The translations under genes and the position numbers were made by a program. The notes below the pieces were generated by a model, which worked only from the letters and a program-made list of their open reading frames with translations, ran no database searches and was not told the origin of the DNA. This document shows, piece by piece, positions 32,220 to 42,025 of a DNA stretch of 42,146 bases. How positions within the stretch are numbered: position 1 is the first letter of the stretch; the number at the start of each line of letters is the position of its first letter. Origin of the DNA: Gammaproteobacteria bacterium (GTDB lineage: Bacteria; Pseudomonadota; Gammaproteobacteria; Steroidobacterales; Steroidobacteraceae); contig SCUD01000011.1 of assembly GCA_004297335.1 (NCBI GenBank), positions 1 through 42,146 of the forward strand, in the 5' to 3' direction.

Positions 32220-33476
32220 CTATGTAAGCGCCTGCGCAGCAATCACCTTCATCGACGACGGCAACAGTACCGGCGTATGCGTCTTGCCGGCCACCCATGC
32301 GTCGATCATGTCCGCCCATTCCTGCAACATGTGCCGCCGCTGCTCGGCGTACTGGGCGCGGTTATATGTGCCGCGCGATGACTCGTTGCGTTCGTGCGCG
32401 AGCGCCTTCTCGATCCAGTCGCGGTTGAACCCCATCTCGTTGAGGATTGTCGAGCCGGTCCGGCGCAGGTCGTGGACCGTGAACATCTCCAGCGGCAGAT
32501 TCTCCGCCTTGGCCTTCTCGGCAATCTGCGATGTGACCCGGTTAAGCGTGCTCGCGGCGATGTGAACATCGGCGTCATAACGGGAAGGGAATACGTACGG
32601 CGAGCTGCCTGCCATCAGCTTCAGCGCGGTAAAGATCTCCAGCGCTTGCCGCGACAGATAGACGCTGTGCGGCCGGCGCGCCTTCATGCGCTCCTTCGGA
32701 ATCGTCCAGATTCCCTTGTCGAAGTCGATCTCGCTCCACATCGCCTTCGCCAGCTCGCTCTTGCGGACCAGCGTCAGCAGGATCATCCGCAGCGCCAGGC
32801 GGTGGATATGGGCGAACGACACCTTGTCGATCAGCGTGAACGCGATCCGGATTTCCTCGGGGCTCAGCGCACGCTCCCGCGGCTTGAACGTGGCGATGGA
32901 TGTCGGCGCCACCTCGTTGGCCGGGTTCAGCACCTTGTGCCCGTGCAGGTTCGCGAAGTTGTAGATGCCCTTCACGATGTCCCGGACGTGGATCGCCGTC
33001 GCGGGCGACCCCCGGTTCTTGATCTTGAGGCACAGGATGCGCACGTCGTCCGACGACACCTCCGGCAGCAGGCGGTTCGAGAGTTCGGGCTCGACCTCGC
33101 GCCGGTAGATGCCCTTGCGCATGGTGCGGGTGCTCTCCGCCATCGGGCCCTCGTCCAGCCACTTGGTGGCGAACTGGCCCAGGGTCTGGGCGGCTGCCAG
33201 CTGGCGCTTCTCGCGCTGCTTCACCCGGGCCGGCGAGTGCCCCTGGGCGAGCGTGCTCCGGGCAGCGATGCACTTCTCGCGGGCGGCGGACAGGGATAGC
33301 CCCGCCGGACCATAACGACCCAGGGTGAGGGTCTCGCGCCGGTTGCTGATCCGGTAGTCGAACCGGAACGTGATCGTCCCGGCCGGCGAGACCGTCACGT
33401 ACATCCCATCCCGGTCCGTCACTTTGTACGGCTTTTCCCGGGGTTTGAGCTTCTTCAGGGCGATGTCGGTAAGCAT
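32220..33476 (-). CDS. int: P4-type tyrosine integrase
   Basis: A 418-residue protein with ATG at 33476. The N-terminal DUF4102 arm-binding part (LTDIALKKLKPREKPYKVTDRDGMYVTVSPAG) is typical of P4-like integrases. The catalytic domain has LTLVRKSELAKAMWSEID (Arg), VHDLRRTGSTIL (His-x-x-Arg) and LAHERNESSRGTYNRAQY (His and nucleophile Tyr). It lies directly behind guaA in the same direction, as expected for an island inserted in the guaA 3' end. The promoter region holds an operator-like site shared with the virB operon and a set of TTTTACCGTCAGA repeats. It is intact. Confidence 0.93.
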   Translation of the reverse strand: MLTDIALKKLKPREKPYKVTDRDGMYVTVSPAGTITFRFDYRISNRRETLTLGRYGPAGLSLSAAREKCIAARSTLAQGHSPARVKQREKRQLAAAQTLGQFATKWLDEGPMAESTRTMRKGIYRREVEPELSNRLLPEVSSDDVRILCLKIKNRGSPATAIHVRDIVKGIYNFANLHGHKVLNPANEVAPTSIATFKPRERALSPEEIRIAFTLIDKVSFAHIHRLALRMILLTLVRKSELAKAMWSEIDFDKGIWTIPKERMKARRPHSVYLSRQALEIFTALKLMAGSSPYVFPSRYDADVHIAASTLNRVTSQIAEKAKAENLPLEMFTVHDLRRTGSTILNEMGFNRDWIEKALAHERNESSRGTYNRAQYAEQRRHMLQEWADMIDAWVAGKTHTPVLLPSSMKVIAAQALT

Positions 33477-33505
33477 GGCGGGCCCCCGTTTTGGCGCGAC
33501 CCCTA

Positions 33506-33679
33506 TTTTACCGTCAGAACCCTATTCCTCTCAATCCGTGCCGCAGAAACTAGGGGTTTCTGCCATTTTTCCCCGGAAATTCTGCGGTTTCTTTGACCGT
33601 CTTACCGTCGACCGTATGACGGTAAAAATGAGGCCATTTTCGCGTTCCAGAAATCCATACCGTCAGTTTTACCGTCAGA
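33506..33679. repeat. Integrase arm-type repeats
   Basis: The 13-base TTTTACCGTCAGA occurs identically at 33506-33518 and 33667-33679. Shorter copies are CTTACCGTC (33601-33609), ATACCGTCAG (about 33657-33666) and the inverted TGACGGTAAAA (33617-33627). They fill the 316-base gap between the integrase start and the guaA end, which has no gene. Such clusters are bound by the integrase arm domain or by an AlpA/Xis factor. Confidence 0.65.
33556..33579 (-). promoter_or_regulatory. Operator-like site upstream of the integrase
   Basis: On the minus strand this 24-base site begins with TTTCCGGGGAAA, identical to the virB2-upstream site, and ends with ATGGCAGAAAC, identical to the flhD/flhC intergenic site. 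It lies 80-103 bases before the integrase start. A second dyad, CAGAAAC/GTTTCTG (33544-33562), overlaps it. Confidence 0.6.
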
Positions 33680-33792
33680 GTGTCCCGCTTGGTAGCGATA
33701 GATGGCGAACGATCCCGAGAGCTTATTTCTTGTTATTCAATGCGTTAGGCTCGTATCTCGCGGCATGCCGATAGACCGCGAAAGGCACCTAA

Positions 33793-35387
<1,595 letters not shown>

Positions 35388-35388
<1 letters not shown>

Positions 35389-36857
35389 CAGCTGATCCGG
35401 TAATTCGGCGCTTCTTTGGTGATGCTCACGTCGTGTACGTGACTCTCGCGGACGCCGGCCCCAGTGATGCGCACGAACACCGGCCGCGTGCGGAACTCGT
35501 CGATGCTGCCGCTGCCGGTATAACCCATCGCCGCGCGCACGCCCCCAGCCAGCTGCTGCAGGATGGCCACCAGGCTGCCCTTGTAGGGCACGCGGCCCTC
35601 GACACCCTCGGGCACCAGCTTGTCGAGCTCCTCGACGGTATCCTGGAAATACCGGTCGCTGGAGCCATGCCGCTGGGCCATCGCGCCGAGCGAGCCCATG
35701 CCGCGGTAGGACTTGTACGAGGCACCCTGGTACAGTTCGACCTCACCTGGCGATTCCTCGGTCCCGGCGAACAGCCCGCCGATCATCACCGTGTGCGCGC
35801 CGGCCGCGATGGCCTTGGCCACGTCGCCGGAGTAGCGCACGCCACCGTCGGCAATCACCGGCACGTCGGTCGCCGCGACCGCGGCGGCGACGTTGGCCAC
35901 CGCCGAGATCTGCGGCACGCCGACGCCGGCGATGACACGTGTCGTGCAGATCGAGCCCGGACCGATGCCAACCTTGACGCCGTCCGCGCCAGCCTCGACG
36001 AGCGCCAGCGCCGCCTCGGCAGTGACGATGTTGCCGCCGATCACCTGCAGCTCGGGATGAACGCGCTTGATGTTCGCAATCATGTCGAGCACGCCGCGCG
36101 AATGCCCGTGCGAGGTATCGACGACGATGACGTCGGCACCGGCTTCGACCAGCCCGGCGACCCGCTCGAGCGTATCGGGCGTGGTGCCGACCGCGGCGCC
36201 TACGCGCAGGCGGCTGTGCTCGTCCTTGCAGGCGCGCGGGAAGTCACGCGCCTTCTGGATGTCGCGCACGGTGATCATGCCGCGCAGGCGGCCCGCGTCA
36301 TCGACGACCAGCACTTTCTCGATCCGGTGGCGATGCAGCAGCAGGATCACTTCCTCGCGCGGCGTGTTCTCGCGCACCGTGACCAGCCGTTCGCGCGGCG
36401 TCATCACCCGGGCGACCGGCAGGTCGAGCTGCTCCTCGAAGCGGATGTCACGGTGCGTGACGATGCCGACGACCTCGTTGCCGTCGGTCGTCACTGGCAG
36501 CCCCGAGATCCCCTTGGCACGGGTCAGCGCGATCACGTCGCGAATCGTCGCATCCGGCCGGATCGTGATCGGATCCTTGATGACGCCGCTCTCGTGCTTC
36601 TTGACCCGCCCGACCTCGCGCGCCTGGTCGGCGGCCGACATGTTCTTGTGGATGATGCCGATGCCGCCTTCCTGGGCCAGCGTGATCGCGAGCCGCGCCT
36701 CGGTGACCGTATCCATGGCCGCTGAAACCAGCGGCAGGTTGAGCCGGATGCCACGGGTCAGGCGGGTCGAGAGGTCCACCTCGCGGGGCAGCACCGCGGA
36801 ATACGCGGGAACGAGCAGGACGTCATCGAAGGTGAGTGCTTCCTGGACGATGCGCAT
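35388..36857 (-). CDS. guaB: IMP dehydrogenase
   Basis: A 489-residue protein starting at ATG 36857; an upstream in-frame start would add 14 residues not seen in the family. It has SAAMDTVTE at the N-terminus, two CBS domains (about 90-205), the catalytic loop [20 protein letters not shown] with Cys, [19 protein letters not shown], and the mobile flap [17 protein letters not shown]. It oxidises IMP to XMP, the first step to guanine nucleotides, and forms an operon with guaA. It is divergent from xseA with a 112-base gap that has a six-pair hairpin at 36916-36933. Confidence 0.97.
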
Positions 36858-36969
36858 GTGGAAGGGTTCCCCCGGGGCGGTCCGAATGAAGCGGCACATT
36901 GTACGACGCCGGGGCCCGGCCGTGTAAGGCCGGCGTGCAGCGGGCCTGCGGCTCGCTTAGCATGCCGCC

Positions 36970-38295
36970 ATGGCTGAACGGGACATCTACTCGGTATCGC
37001 GGCTGAACCGCGAGGCGCGGGCGCTGCTGGAGGGCGGGCTGCCATCGGTCTGGATCGAGGGCGAGCTGTCCAATTTTTCCCGGCCGGCCTCCGGGCACTG
37101 GTATTTCACGCTGAAAGACGAGGCCGCCCAGGTCCGCTGCGCGATGTTCCGGCAGCGCAACTTGCTCGTCCGTACGACGCCCCGGGACGGCATGCAGGTG
37201 CTGCTGCGTGCCCGGGTCGGGCTGTATGAACAGCGCGGCGACTTCCAGCTGATCGCCGATCACCTCGAGGAGGCCGGCGAAGGCGAGCTGCGCCGCCGTT
37301 TCGAGCTCCTGAAGCAGCGCCTGGCCGCCGAAGGCCTGTTCGATGCGGCCCGCAAGCGGCCCCTCCCGCGCCTGCCGCGGCGGATCGGGGTCGTGACCTC
37401 CCCTCACGGCGCCGCGCTCCACGACGTGCTGCAGGTGCTGCGCCGACGCTTTCCGGCAGTCCCGGTGTTGATCTACCCGGTTCCGGTCCAGGGCGCGGGG
37501 GCCGGTGCCCAGATCGCCGCGATGCTGGGCCTCGCCAGCCGCCGCGCCGAGGTCGACGTGCTGCTGCTGGTGCGCGGCGGGGGCTCCCTCGAGGACCTCT
37601 GGTCCTTCAACGAGGAGGCCGTTGCCCGGGCAATCGTTGCCTCCCCTGTTCCGGTGGTCGTCGGGGTCGGGCACGAGGTGGACTTCACGATCGCGGACTT
37701 CGCGGCCGACGTCCGCGCCCCGACTCCGTCCGCTGCCGCGGAGCTGGTCGTGCCGGAGGCAGCAGCCTGGAGCCGCGAACTCGGCGTGACGCTGCGGCGC
37801 CTGGGCCTCGCACTCAGCCGCAGCCTCGCGTCCCGCCGCGACGCCTTGCAGCGCGCCGATCGACAACTGGCGCGCCTGCACCCGGCGGCACTGATCGCCC
37901 AGCGCATCCAGCGGCTGGACGAACTGCACGGCCGGCTGGGTGTGGCACTACGTACCGGCCTCACGGCGCGTGGGCAGAAACTCATCGCGCTGCGGGCCGG
38001 ACTTGGCGGACTCACGCCCGCCACGCGCATCGCGAGCCTCGGCCAGCGCATGCTGCATGCCCGCGCGCGACTGGATTCGGCGCAGCGCCACGGACTCGCC
38101 GAGCGCCGCGGCCGCCTGCAGGCCTCGATGGCCGCGCTGCAGGCCGTCAGCCCGCTGGCCACGCTCGAGCGCGGCTATGCGATCGTGACCCTCGCGGCGG
38201 ACGGCACCGTACTGCGCGATGTCACCCGGGCTCCGGCGGGCAGCCAGATCGACGCCCAGCTAGCCCACGGCCGGTTGCGCGCGCGGGTGGAGTGA
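36970..38295 (+). CDS. xseA: Exodeoxyribonuclease VII large subunit
   Basis: A 441-residue protein. The N-terminal OB-fold is IYSVSRLNREARALLE...VWIEGELSNFSRPASGHWYFTLKDE. The catalytic region has IGVVTSPHGAALHDVLQVLRRRFP, LLLVRGGGSLEDLWSFNEE and VVVGVGHEVDFTIADFAADVRAPTPSAAAEL, the family signature. A long helical C-terminal part ends with LERGYAIV. The enzyme degrades single-stranded DNA together with XseB. The guaB-xseA divergence is a common gammaproteobacterial arrangement. Confidence 0.95.
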   Translation: MAERDIYSVSRLNREARALLEGGLPSVWIEGELSNFSRPASGHWYFTLKDEAAQVRCAMFRQRNLLVRTTPRDGMQVLLRARVGLYEQRGDFQLIADHLEEAGEGELRRRFELLKQRLAAEGLFDAARKRPLPRLPRRIGVVTSPHGAALHDVLQVLRRRFPAVPVLIYPVPVQGAGAGAQIAAMLGLASRRAEVDVLLLVRGGGSLEDLWSFNEEAVARAIVASPVPVVVGVGHEVDFTIADFAADVRAPTPSAAAELVVPEAAAWSRELGVTLRRLGLALSRSLASRRDALQRADRQLARLHPAALIAQRIQRLDELHGRLGVALRTGLTARGQKLIALRAGLGGLTPATRIASLGQRMLHARARLDSAQRHGLAERRGRLQASMAALQAVSPLATLERGYAIVTLAADGTVLRDVTRAPAGSQIDAQLAHGRLRARVE

Positions 38296-38398
38296 ACGGG
38301 TACCGCGGCCAGCGGCAGAGCGCCAACGGCGTCGCCTCGTGAGGAAGAACGCAGTAGCCCCTGGTACCCGCTGTGAGACTCGCAGCTCCCTTTGCGGT

Positions 38399-38836
38399 TC
38401 AAGAACGAGGTCCATCCTTCAGCGCTTCCGGCCGGAAGTCCCACCATCGCACACGAGTCATTCGTTCGAACAAGAACTGGTCACCCATCAGAATGGGCTG
38501 ACCAACCTCCCGTAGTGCCGCGGACAGCTTTCTTAGGGTGTCGCAAAGCTGCTCTCGGTTTTCAGCCAACCTCTCACCAAGTTCGCGCTCCAACTTCGGA
38601 CTTGCAAGGCGAAGAAAGAGGGTGAACGAAAATTCTTCGTTCTTCGCCAGTCGCCCAAATGAAATCGCGACCTCCCCGTCGCGCTCAGAGAGGCGAACCT
38701 CTACCCAGACGCCACCTGACTCGTACCGAACTTTCGACCCGGAAGACGAAACGCACGAGAAGCCGAACCTTGCAACGAAGGCAAAGGCTCGCTGAGCCTC
38801 ATCAGCAAATGCTGCAGAAACCTCATCGGTTTCCAT
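38399..38836 (-). CDS. Unrecognised small protein, possible immunity type
   Basis: A 145-residue protein with ATG at 38836. It has no membrane segment or signal. Visible features are alternating strands and helices with VWVEVRLSERDGEVAISFGRL and a charged helical C-terminal half (LERELGERLAENREQLCDTLRKLS). I do not recognise the family. Size and acid/charge-rich composition resemble immunity proteins of polymorphic toxin systems. It is the last in a run of same-direction small genes from 41130 to 38399. Confidence 0.5.
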   Translation of the reverse strand: METDEVSAAFADEAQRAFAFVARFGFSCVSSSGSKVRYESGGVWVEVRLSERDGEVAISFGRLAKNEEFSFTLFLRLASPKLERELGERLAENREQLCDTLRKLSAALREVGQPILMGDQFLFERMTRVRWWDFRPEALKDGPRS

Positions 38837-38926
38837 AGTCAGCGACCTGGAATCAAGATAGAAGTCTCCGGTTCAGAGTGCCAGATCATACTGCCTGAAG
38901 TCGGGATTGACCTTGCAGCATCTCAG

Positions 38927-39166
38927 CTACTTGAAATCGAATGTGTAACACCATGCAAGGGCCTCAACAATGTCATTGTGGATACCCGGATGCTTCTGTA
39001 CAAATTGCTCAGACGCCAGTGCTGCCATCTGCTGCAGATCGCCTGCAGTAAACCGTGCGTCGGACGCGTAGAAATCATCCTCGAGAGTCTTGATGATCGA
39101 CAATAGACTGGATGCCGCAGCTTCGCCATAGCTGTGCACGATGCGAGAGTCATCCCGATTCGGCAT
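38927..39166 (-). CDS. Unrecognised small protein
   Basis: A 79-residue protein from the ATG at 39166, or 80 from a GTG at 39169. It is acidic and mostly helical, with SLLSIIKTLEDDFYASDARFTAGDLQQMAALASEQFV and AWCYTFDF at the end. No family is recognised. It sits in the series of small genes behind the nested mobile-element remnants. The short size and lack of a clear ribosome site keep confidence moderate. Confidence 0.45.
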   Translation of the reverse strand: MPNRDDSRIVHSYGEAAASSLLSIIKTLEDDFYASDARFTAGDLQQMAALASEQFVQKHPGIHNDIVEALAWCYTFDFK

Positions 39167-39228
39167 CACGTTAGTACCCCAGCCAGTCTAGATCCCAACG
39201 GCTTTGGCAAGCTGTGGTGAGCTGTAGC

Positions 39229-39696
39229 TTATCTCGCCCATAGGAGAACTTCAGTACCGGCCTCTTGATTGATTGAAGTAATCGAAGACACGTTCGGATT
39301 TGCCTTGAGCGCGGCGTACTCGTCGCGCCAATTCGCGTCCTCAGCGACAAGTTTTCAACAAGCTGGCTCAACGTCACCAGAAAACGCAAGCCCGCCCCGC
39401 CAGTTCGTCGTGTCCAGCGGATTACTGGATTCCGCTTGCTGCTCAGAAATGCCCGTAAATGCACCGAGGACTTTCTTGCCGCTGTAAAGCCCGGCCATCT
39501 CGTTGCCTTGATGTCGCGGAATGGCGACAACATAGCGCCAGTTTGAACCGCGATAGCTGATGGCGTCGTCGAGCCTGATGAGTGCTCGGCCTCCGCGGTC
39601 GTCGTTCACTGTCTGCAGCACCTCACCGCGCAGCGGCTGCCACTTCAGAACTTCGCCAAGCTCCCACGGGTCGCTGATAGAGATTGCGATGCGCAT
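39229..39696 (-). pseudogene. Small gene interrupted by an in-frame TGA
   Basis: From the ATG at 39696 the frame runs 113 codons to a TGA at 39355-39357. It then continues in the same frame for 41 codons (VAEDANWRDEYAALKANP...TEVLLWAR) to a TAA at 39229-39231. The continuation has the same composition as the rest and resembles normal protein. I take it as one gene of about 155 codons with a nonsense mutation. The preceding part includes GRALIRLDDAISYRGSNWRYVVAIPRH. The family is unknown; an immunity-type protein is possible from context. Confidence 0.5.
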
Positions 39697-39804
39697 TGGA
39701 GTCACGGCGCTCAATACTCATCCACTCGGAGCAGGCGAACCGGAAGCCATCGCCCGCTAGACAACTCTTGTGCTGGCGATTGCCGTACTCGCGTCATCGC
39801 GCGG

Positions 39805-40077
39805 TCAATCGATCTCCACAGAGAAACCTTGGTCTTCGAAATAGGCTTTGACTCTTTCGACGGCAAGCTTCACGCGTTCCGCCACCAGTGCAGTCGGATC
39901 AAGAGCTCGACCACCCTCGGTTGGGCGGGGATTCAGATAGATCGTTCTCGGAGTGTCGTCGACCTCAATCGCAAAGATCAACTTTCCACGCTCGTCCTGA
40001 TACGAGACAGAGAACATGGCATCGGGATTGACTCCGACCGCATATCCGGTTTCGCGACTCATATTGCTGGTCGGCAT
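39805..40077 (-). CDS. Unrecognised small protein
   Basis: A 90-residue protein with ATG at 40077. It has beta-rich SVSYQDERGKLIFAIEVDD followed by a helix (LVAERVKLAVERVKAYFEDQGFSVEID). No signal or membrane segment is present, and I do not recognise the family. It is oriented with its neighbours. Small single-domain proteins of this form are common among immunity proteins. Confidence 0.5.
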   Translation of the reverse strand: MPTSNMSRETGYAVGVNPDAMFSVSYQDERGKLIFAIEVDDTPRTIYLNPRPTEGGRALDPTALVAERVKLAVERVKAYFEDQGFSVEID

Positions 40078-40133
40078 GATCAGAACGAAATCTCAATCAT
40101 GTCTACGCGCCCGATCCGGGGTTGACTCGATCA

Positions 40134-40472
40134 TCATCCTTCACTTTGACGGACTTCGCCCCAGTCGAGGATTGCCAGGCTGTCGCTGGCCACCGTCTCC
40201 GTCTCGATTTCTTCCGTGCCTTTCAGCCGGCAGACATAAACAGCCAACGGCCACTCGGACACGGGAAAAAGCGCAGTTCCCTGGAGGCGTGGCACCAGAA
40301 TCAGCCGCCGCACGTCTTTGTCCGTACCGTTAACGTGGCGCGACAATGGCGGTTCAATCTCCACCAGGGCAAGGTCGTCACGCAGTTCAGAGCGGAGCCG
40401 TCTGACAATCCGGCACGCTCGCGGCTCATACGGCTCTCTCAGTTCCGTCGAAACGAGATGGTAGTCGTACAT
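40134..40472 (-). CDS. Unrecognised protein, paralogue of the next gene
   Basis: A 112-residue protein with ATG at 40472. It aligns along its length with the 125-residue protein at 40550-40927: both have RAC near the N-terminus, an I-PPL segment, then ...GT/GHSLFP-(S/T)-WP---YV-R, and end in L-WG-(V/L). Tandem diverged copies are typical of immunity-gene arrays kept against related toxins. No catalytic motif is seen. The function is therefore a contextual guess. Confidence 0.55.
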   Translation of the reverse strand: MYDYHLVSTELREPYEPRACRIVRRLRSELRDDLALVEIEPPLSRHVNGTDKDVRRLILVPRLQGTALFPVSEWPLAVYVCRLKGTEEIETETVASDSLAILDWGEVRQSEG

Positions 40473-40549
40473 GTACTCCTCAAGACTCCGGGCTCACTCC
40501 GGAGACACGCGGTAACGTAATCTTCCGCTCTGCGTTCTTGATCGCGAGT

Positions 40550-40927
40550 TCAGGCAGGCCGCCTCGCCGCCTCCGCCTCCGCTTTGGTGCGATGCAGGAC
40601 TCCCCAGAGAATCAGTTCGACCTGATCGTCCGCGACCATACCAGAGACAGGAATCGGCTCGTCGAGGAACCTCGCCACGTAGACAAACTCCGGCCAAGCC
40701 GTAATCGGGAACAAGCTGTGGCCCTTGTGGCGAGGACTCAGCAGGACGCTGGAGATATCCTCGCCACCAAGCCCGTACTCCTGTCCCACCAGTGGCGGCG
40801 CAATCGCGACCACCATGTATTCGGTGCCTCGATCATCCTTGAGCCTCCCGCGGACCCAGCAGGCACGAAGCTCCCGCAGGTTCCCATCCTCGGTGGGATC
40901 CAGGAAGAAGTCGGGACGGACATCCAA
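40550..40927 (-). CDS. Unrecognised protein, paralogue of the previous gene
   Basis: A 125-residue protein. No ATG or GTG is available before an in-frame stop, so the likely start is a TTG at 40927. It shares FP-TAWP-FVYVARF and ILWGVLH with the 112-residue neighbour. It is followed downstream by that paralogue after a 77-base gap. No signal or membrane segment is visible. A poor start suggests that it could be decaying. Confidence 0.5.
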   Translation of the reverse strand: MDVRPDFFLDPTEDGNLRELRACWVRGRLKDDRGTEYMVVAIAPPLVGQEYGLGGEDISSVLLSPRHKGHSLFPITAWPEFVYVARFLDEPIPVSGMVADDQVELILWGVLHRTKAEAEAARRPA

Positions 40928-40935
40928 ATCAGAGT

Positions 40936-41130
40936 TCAGGATTCACCCCCGACACGCGTAGTACGCTTACCTGCGCCTTCGCATCGGGGATAATCACTTC
41001 TGGTAGCCGGGTTCACTGTCGCAAAGGCGCCACCAGCTGGGTTGCTCAATGACGTCGCCTTGTCATCGAACACTCGGTAGACCTTCGGTAAGCGATCGAA
41101 CAACCACGCTCTTCTGATCTGATCGTTCAT
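40936..41130 (-). CDS. Short unrecognised open frame next to IS66
   Basis: A 64-residue frame from ATG 41130, with RRAWLFDRLPKVYRVFDDKATSLSNPAGG then a less ordered basic tail. It abuts the left side of the IS66 fragment. It may be the surviving end of a larger gene, for example the toxin of the array, cut by the insertion. Evidence for coding is weak. Confidence 0.3.
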   Translation of the reverse strand: MNDQIRRAWLFDRLPKVYRVFDDKATSLSNPAGGAFATVNPATRSDYPRCEGAGKRTTRVGGES

Positions 41131-41173
41131 CGGGCACGCTGCACCGGAACTGGCAGCAGCGAGGTGTGTGGCG

Positions 41174-41524
41174 ATGACGACGACCCCGGAGTTGACGGAG
41201 ATTCAGGCCCAGGCGCTGGAGTGTCTGGAGGGTGCGCGGGCGGCGGGCGTGGCGCTGAGTGCGCACGTGCGTTCGCGCGGGCTCGAGCTGCGGCGGATCT
41301 ATGATGCGATTGCGCAGTTGCGGCGTCGCGGGATCGTGCCGCCGGCAACGGGCCGGGTGCGGAAGCCGGCGGTGCCGGTACGGTTTGCGAAGGTCGAGGT
41401 CCGCCCGGCGCCAGCGCCGTTGCGGCTGCGACTGATCCTGGGGAACGGGCGGCGCGCGGAGCTCGAGGTCGTGGATCCCCGGCAGCTGACACAGATTGTC
41501 GGTGCGCTGGAGTGCGCGGTGTGA
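41174..41524 (+). CDS. tnpA: IS66-family accessory protein TnpA
   Basis: A 116-residue protein (ATG at 41174, GAGG upstream; an in-frame GTG lies at 41168). The N-terminal helix-turn-helix part LTEIQAQALECLEGARAAGVALSAHVRSRGLELRRIYDAIAQLRRRGIV and the C-terminal PLRLRLILGNGRRAELEVVDP match IS66-type TnpA. TnpA assists the IS66 transposase and is encoded first in the tnpA-tnpB-tnpC unit. Its stop overlaps the tnpB start. The rest of the element is broken. Confidence 0.75.
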   Translation: MTTTPELTEIQAQALECLEGARAAGVALSAHVRSRGLELRRIYDAIAQLRRRGIVPPATGRVRKPAVPVRFAKVEVRPAPAPLRLRLILGNGRRAELEVVDPRQLTQIVGALECAV

Positions 41525-41628
41525 TCCGGCCGGCGGCCGAGGTAGTGGTGTATCTGTGCCTCGAGCCGGTCGACATGAGGAATTATGCGGAGTCGATCGT
41601 TATGCGGAGCTGGAGGCGGTGCTCGTGA
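41521..41628 (+). pseudogene. tnpB: IS66 TnpB, N-terminal 20 codons only
   Basis: A GTG at 41521 begins VIRPAAEVVVYLCLEPVDMR, the conserved start of IS66 TnpB. Similarity ends exactly at about 41580, where MRKG is expected. The frame then runs into unrelated sequence and stops at 41628. The junction is the end of the next mobile element. Confidence 0.75.
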
Positions 41629-41666
41629 GCGCGGGCGGGCAATGGGGTCATTATCACTGCGCATAA
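41583..41666. repeat. Terminal repeats of the tyrosine-recombinase element
   Basis: TTATGCGGAG is repeated directly at 41583-41592 and 41600-41609. The inverted CGCATAA is at 41660-41666, inside the recombinase stop region. They start two bases after the tnpB break. I take this as the end of the element that cut IS66; it may be of the recombinase-in-trio kind. Confidence 0.45.
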
Positions 41667-42025
41667 CGTGACCGGCGGTCGGCGGACGATGACCTCAGCA
41701 GGGCCAGCAGTTTGTCGGGGGCGTGGAATCGGCCCCGCTTGATGGATGGCGCGGTCATCGCCGCTAGCGCTTCCAGCTTTTCCGTCGGATCGGCGCGCAG
41801 GTAGATCTCCGTACTTTGCAGAGTGGCGTGGCCGAGCCAAAGCGAGACCTTGCGCACGTCGTGCGTGGCTTGCAACGTGTGCATAGCGCAGCTGTGACGC
41901 AGAACGTGTGGAGAGATGCGCTTTGTCGCCAGGGAAGGGACCTTGGTAGTGGCGGTCTTGACGTGTTTGGCCAGGATGTATTCAAAGCCGGCACGACTGA
42001 GGCTCTGGCCCTGTGCGTTGAGAAA
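41654..42025 (-). pseudogene. Tyrosine recombinase, C-terminal part
   Basis: The C-terminal catalytic half of an XerD-like recombinase: FLNAQGQSLSRAGFEYILAKHV, then the His-x-x-Arg motif ISPHVLRHSCAMHTL, and LWLGHATLQSTEIYL with the catalytic His and Tyr. The N-terminal part, including the first catalytic Arg, is missing because the frame runs into an IS256-type end at about 42026. Recombinases of this kind occur in trios and in integrons-like units. It is not functional as it stands. Confidence 0.7.

Noticed and set aside
33506-33679. ACCGTC-rich repeats as a CRISPR array
   Set aside because: The repeats are short, irregularly spaced and in both orientations, with no cas genes; integrase arm sites fit better.
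38297-38370. CGGGTACC/GGTACCCG inverted repeat after xseA as a mobile-element boundary
   Set aside because: The eight-base arms are 58 bases apart, with no transposase or direct repeats; chance or a weak terminator is as likely.
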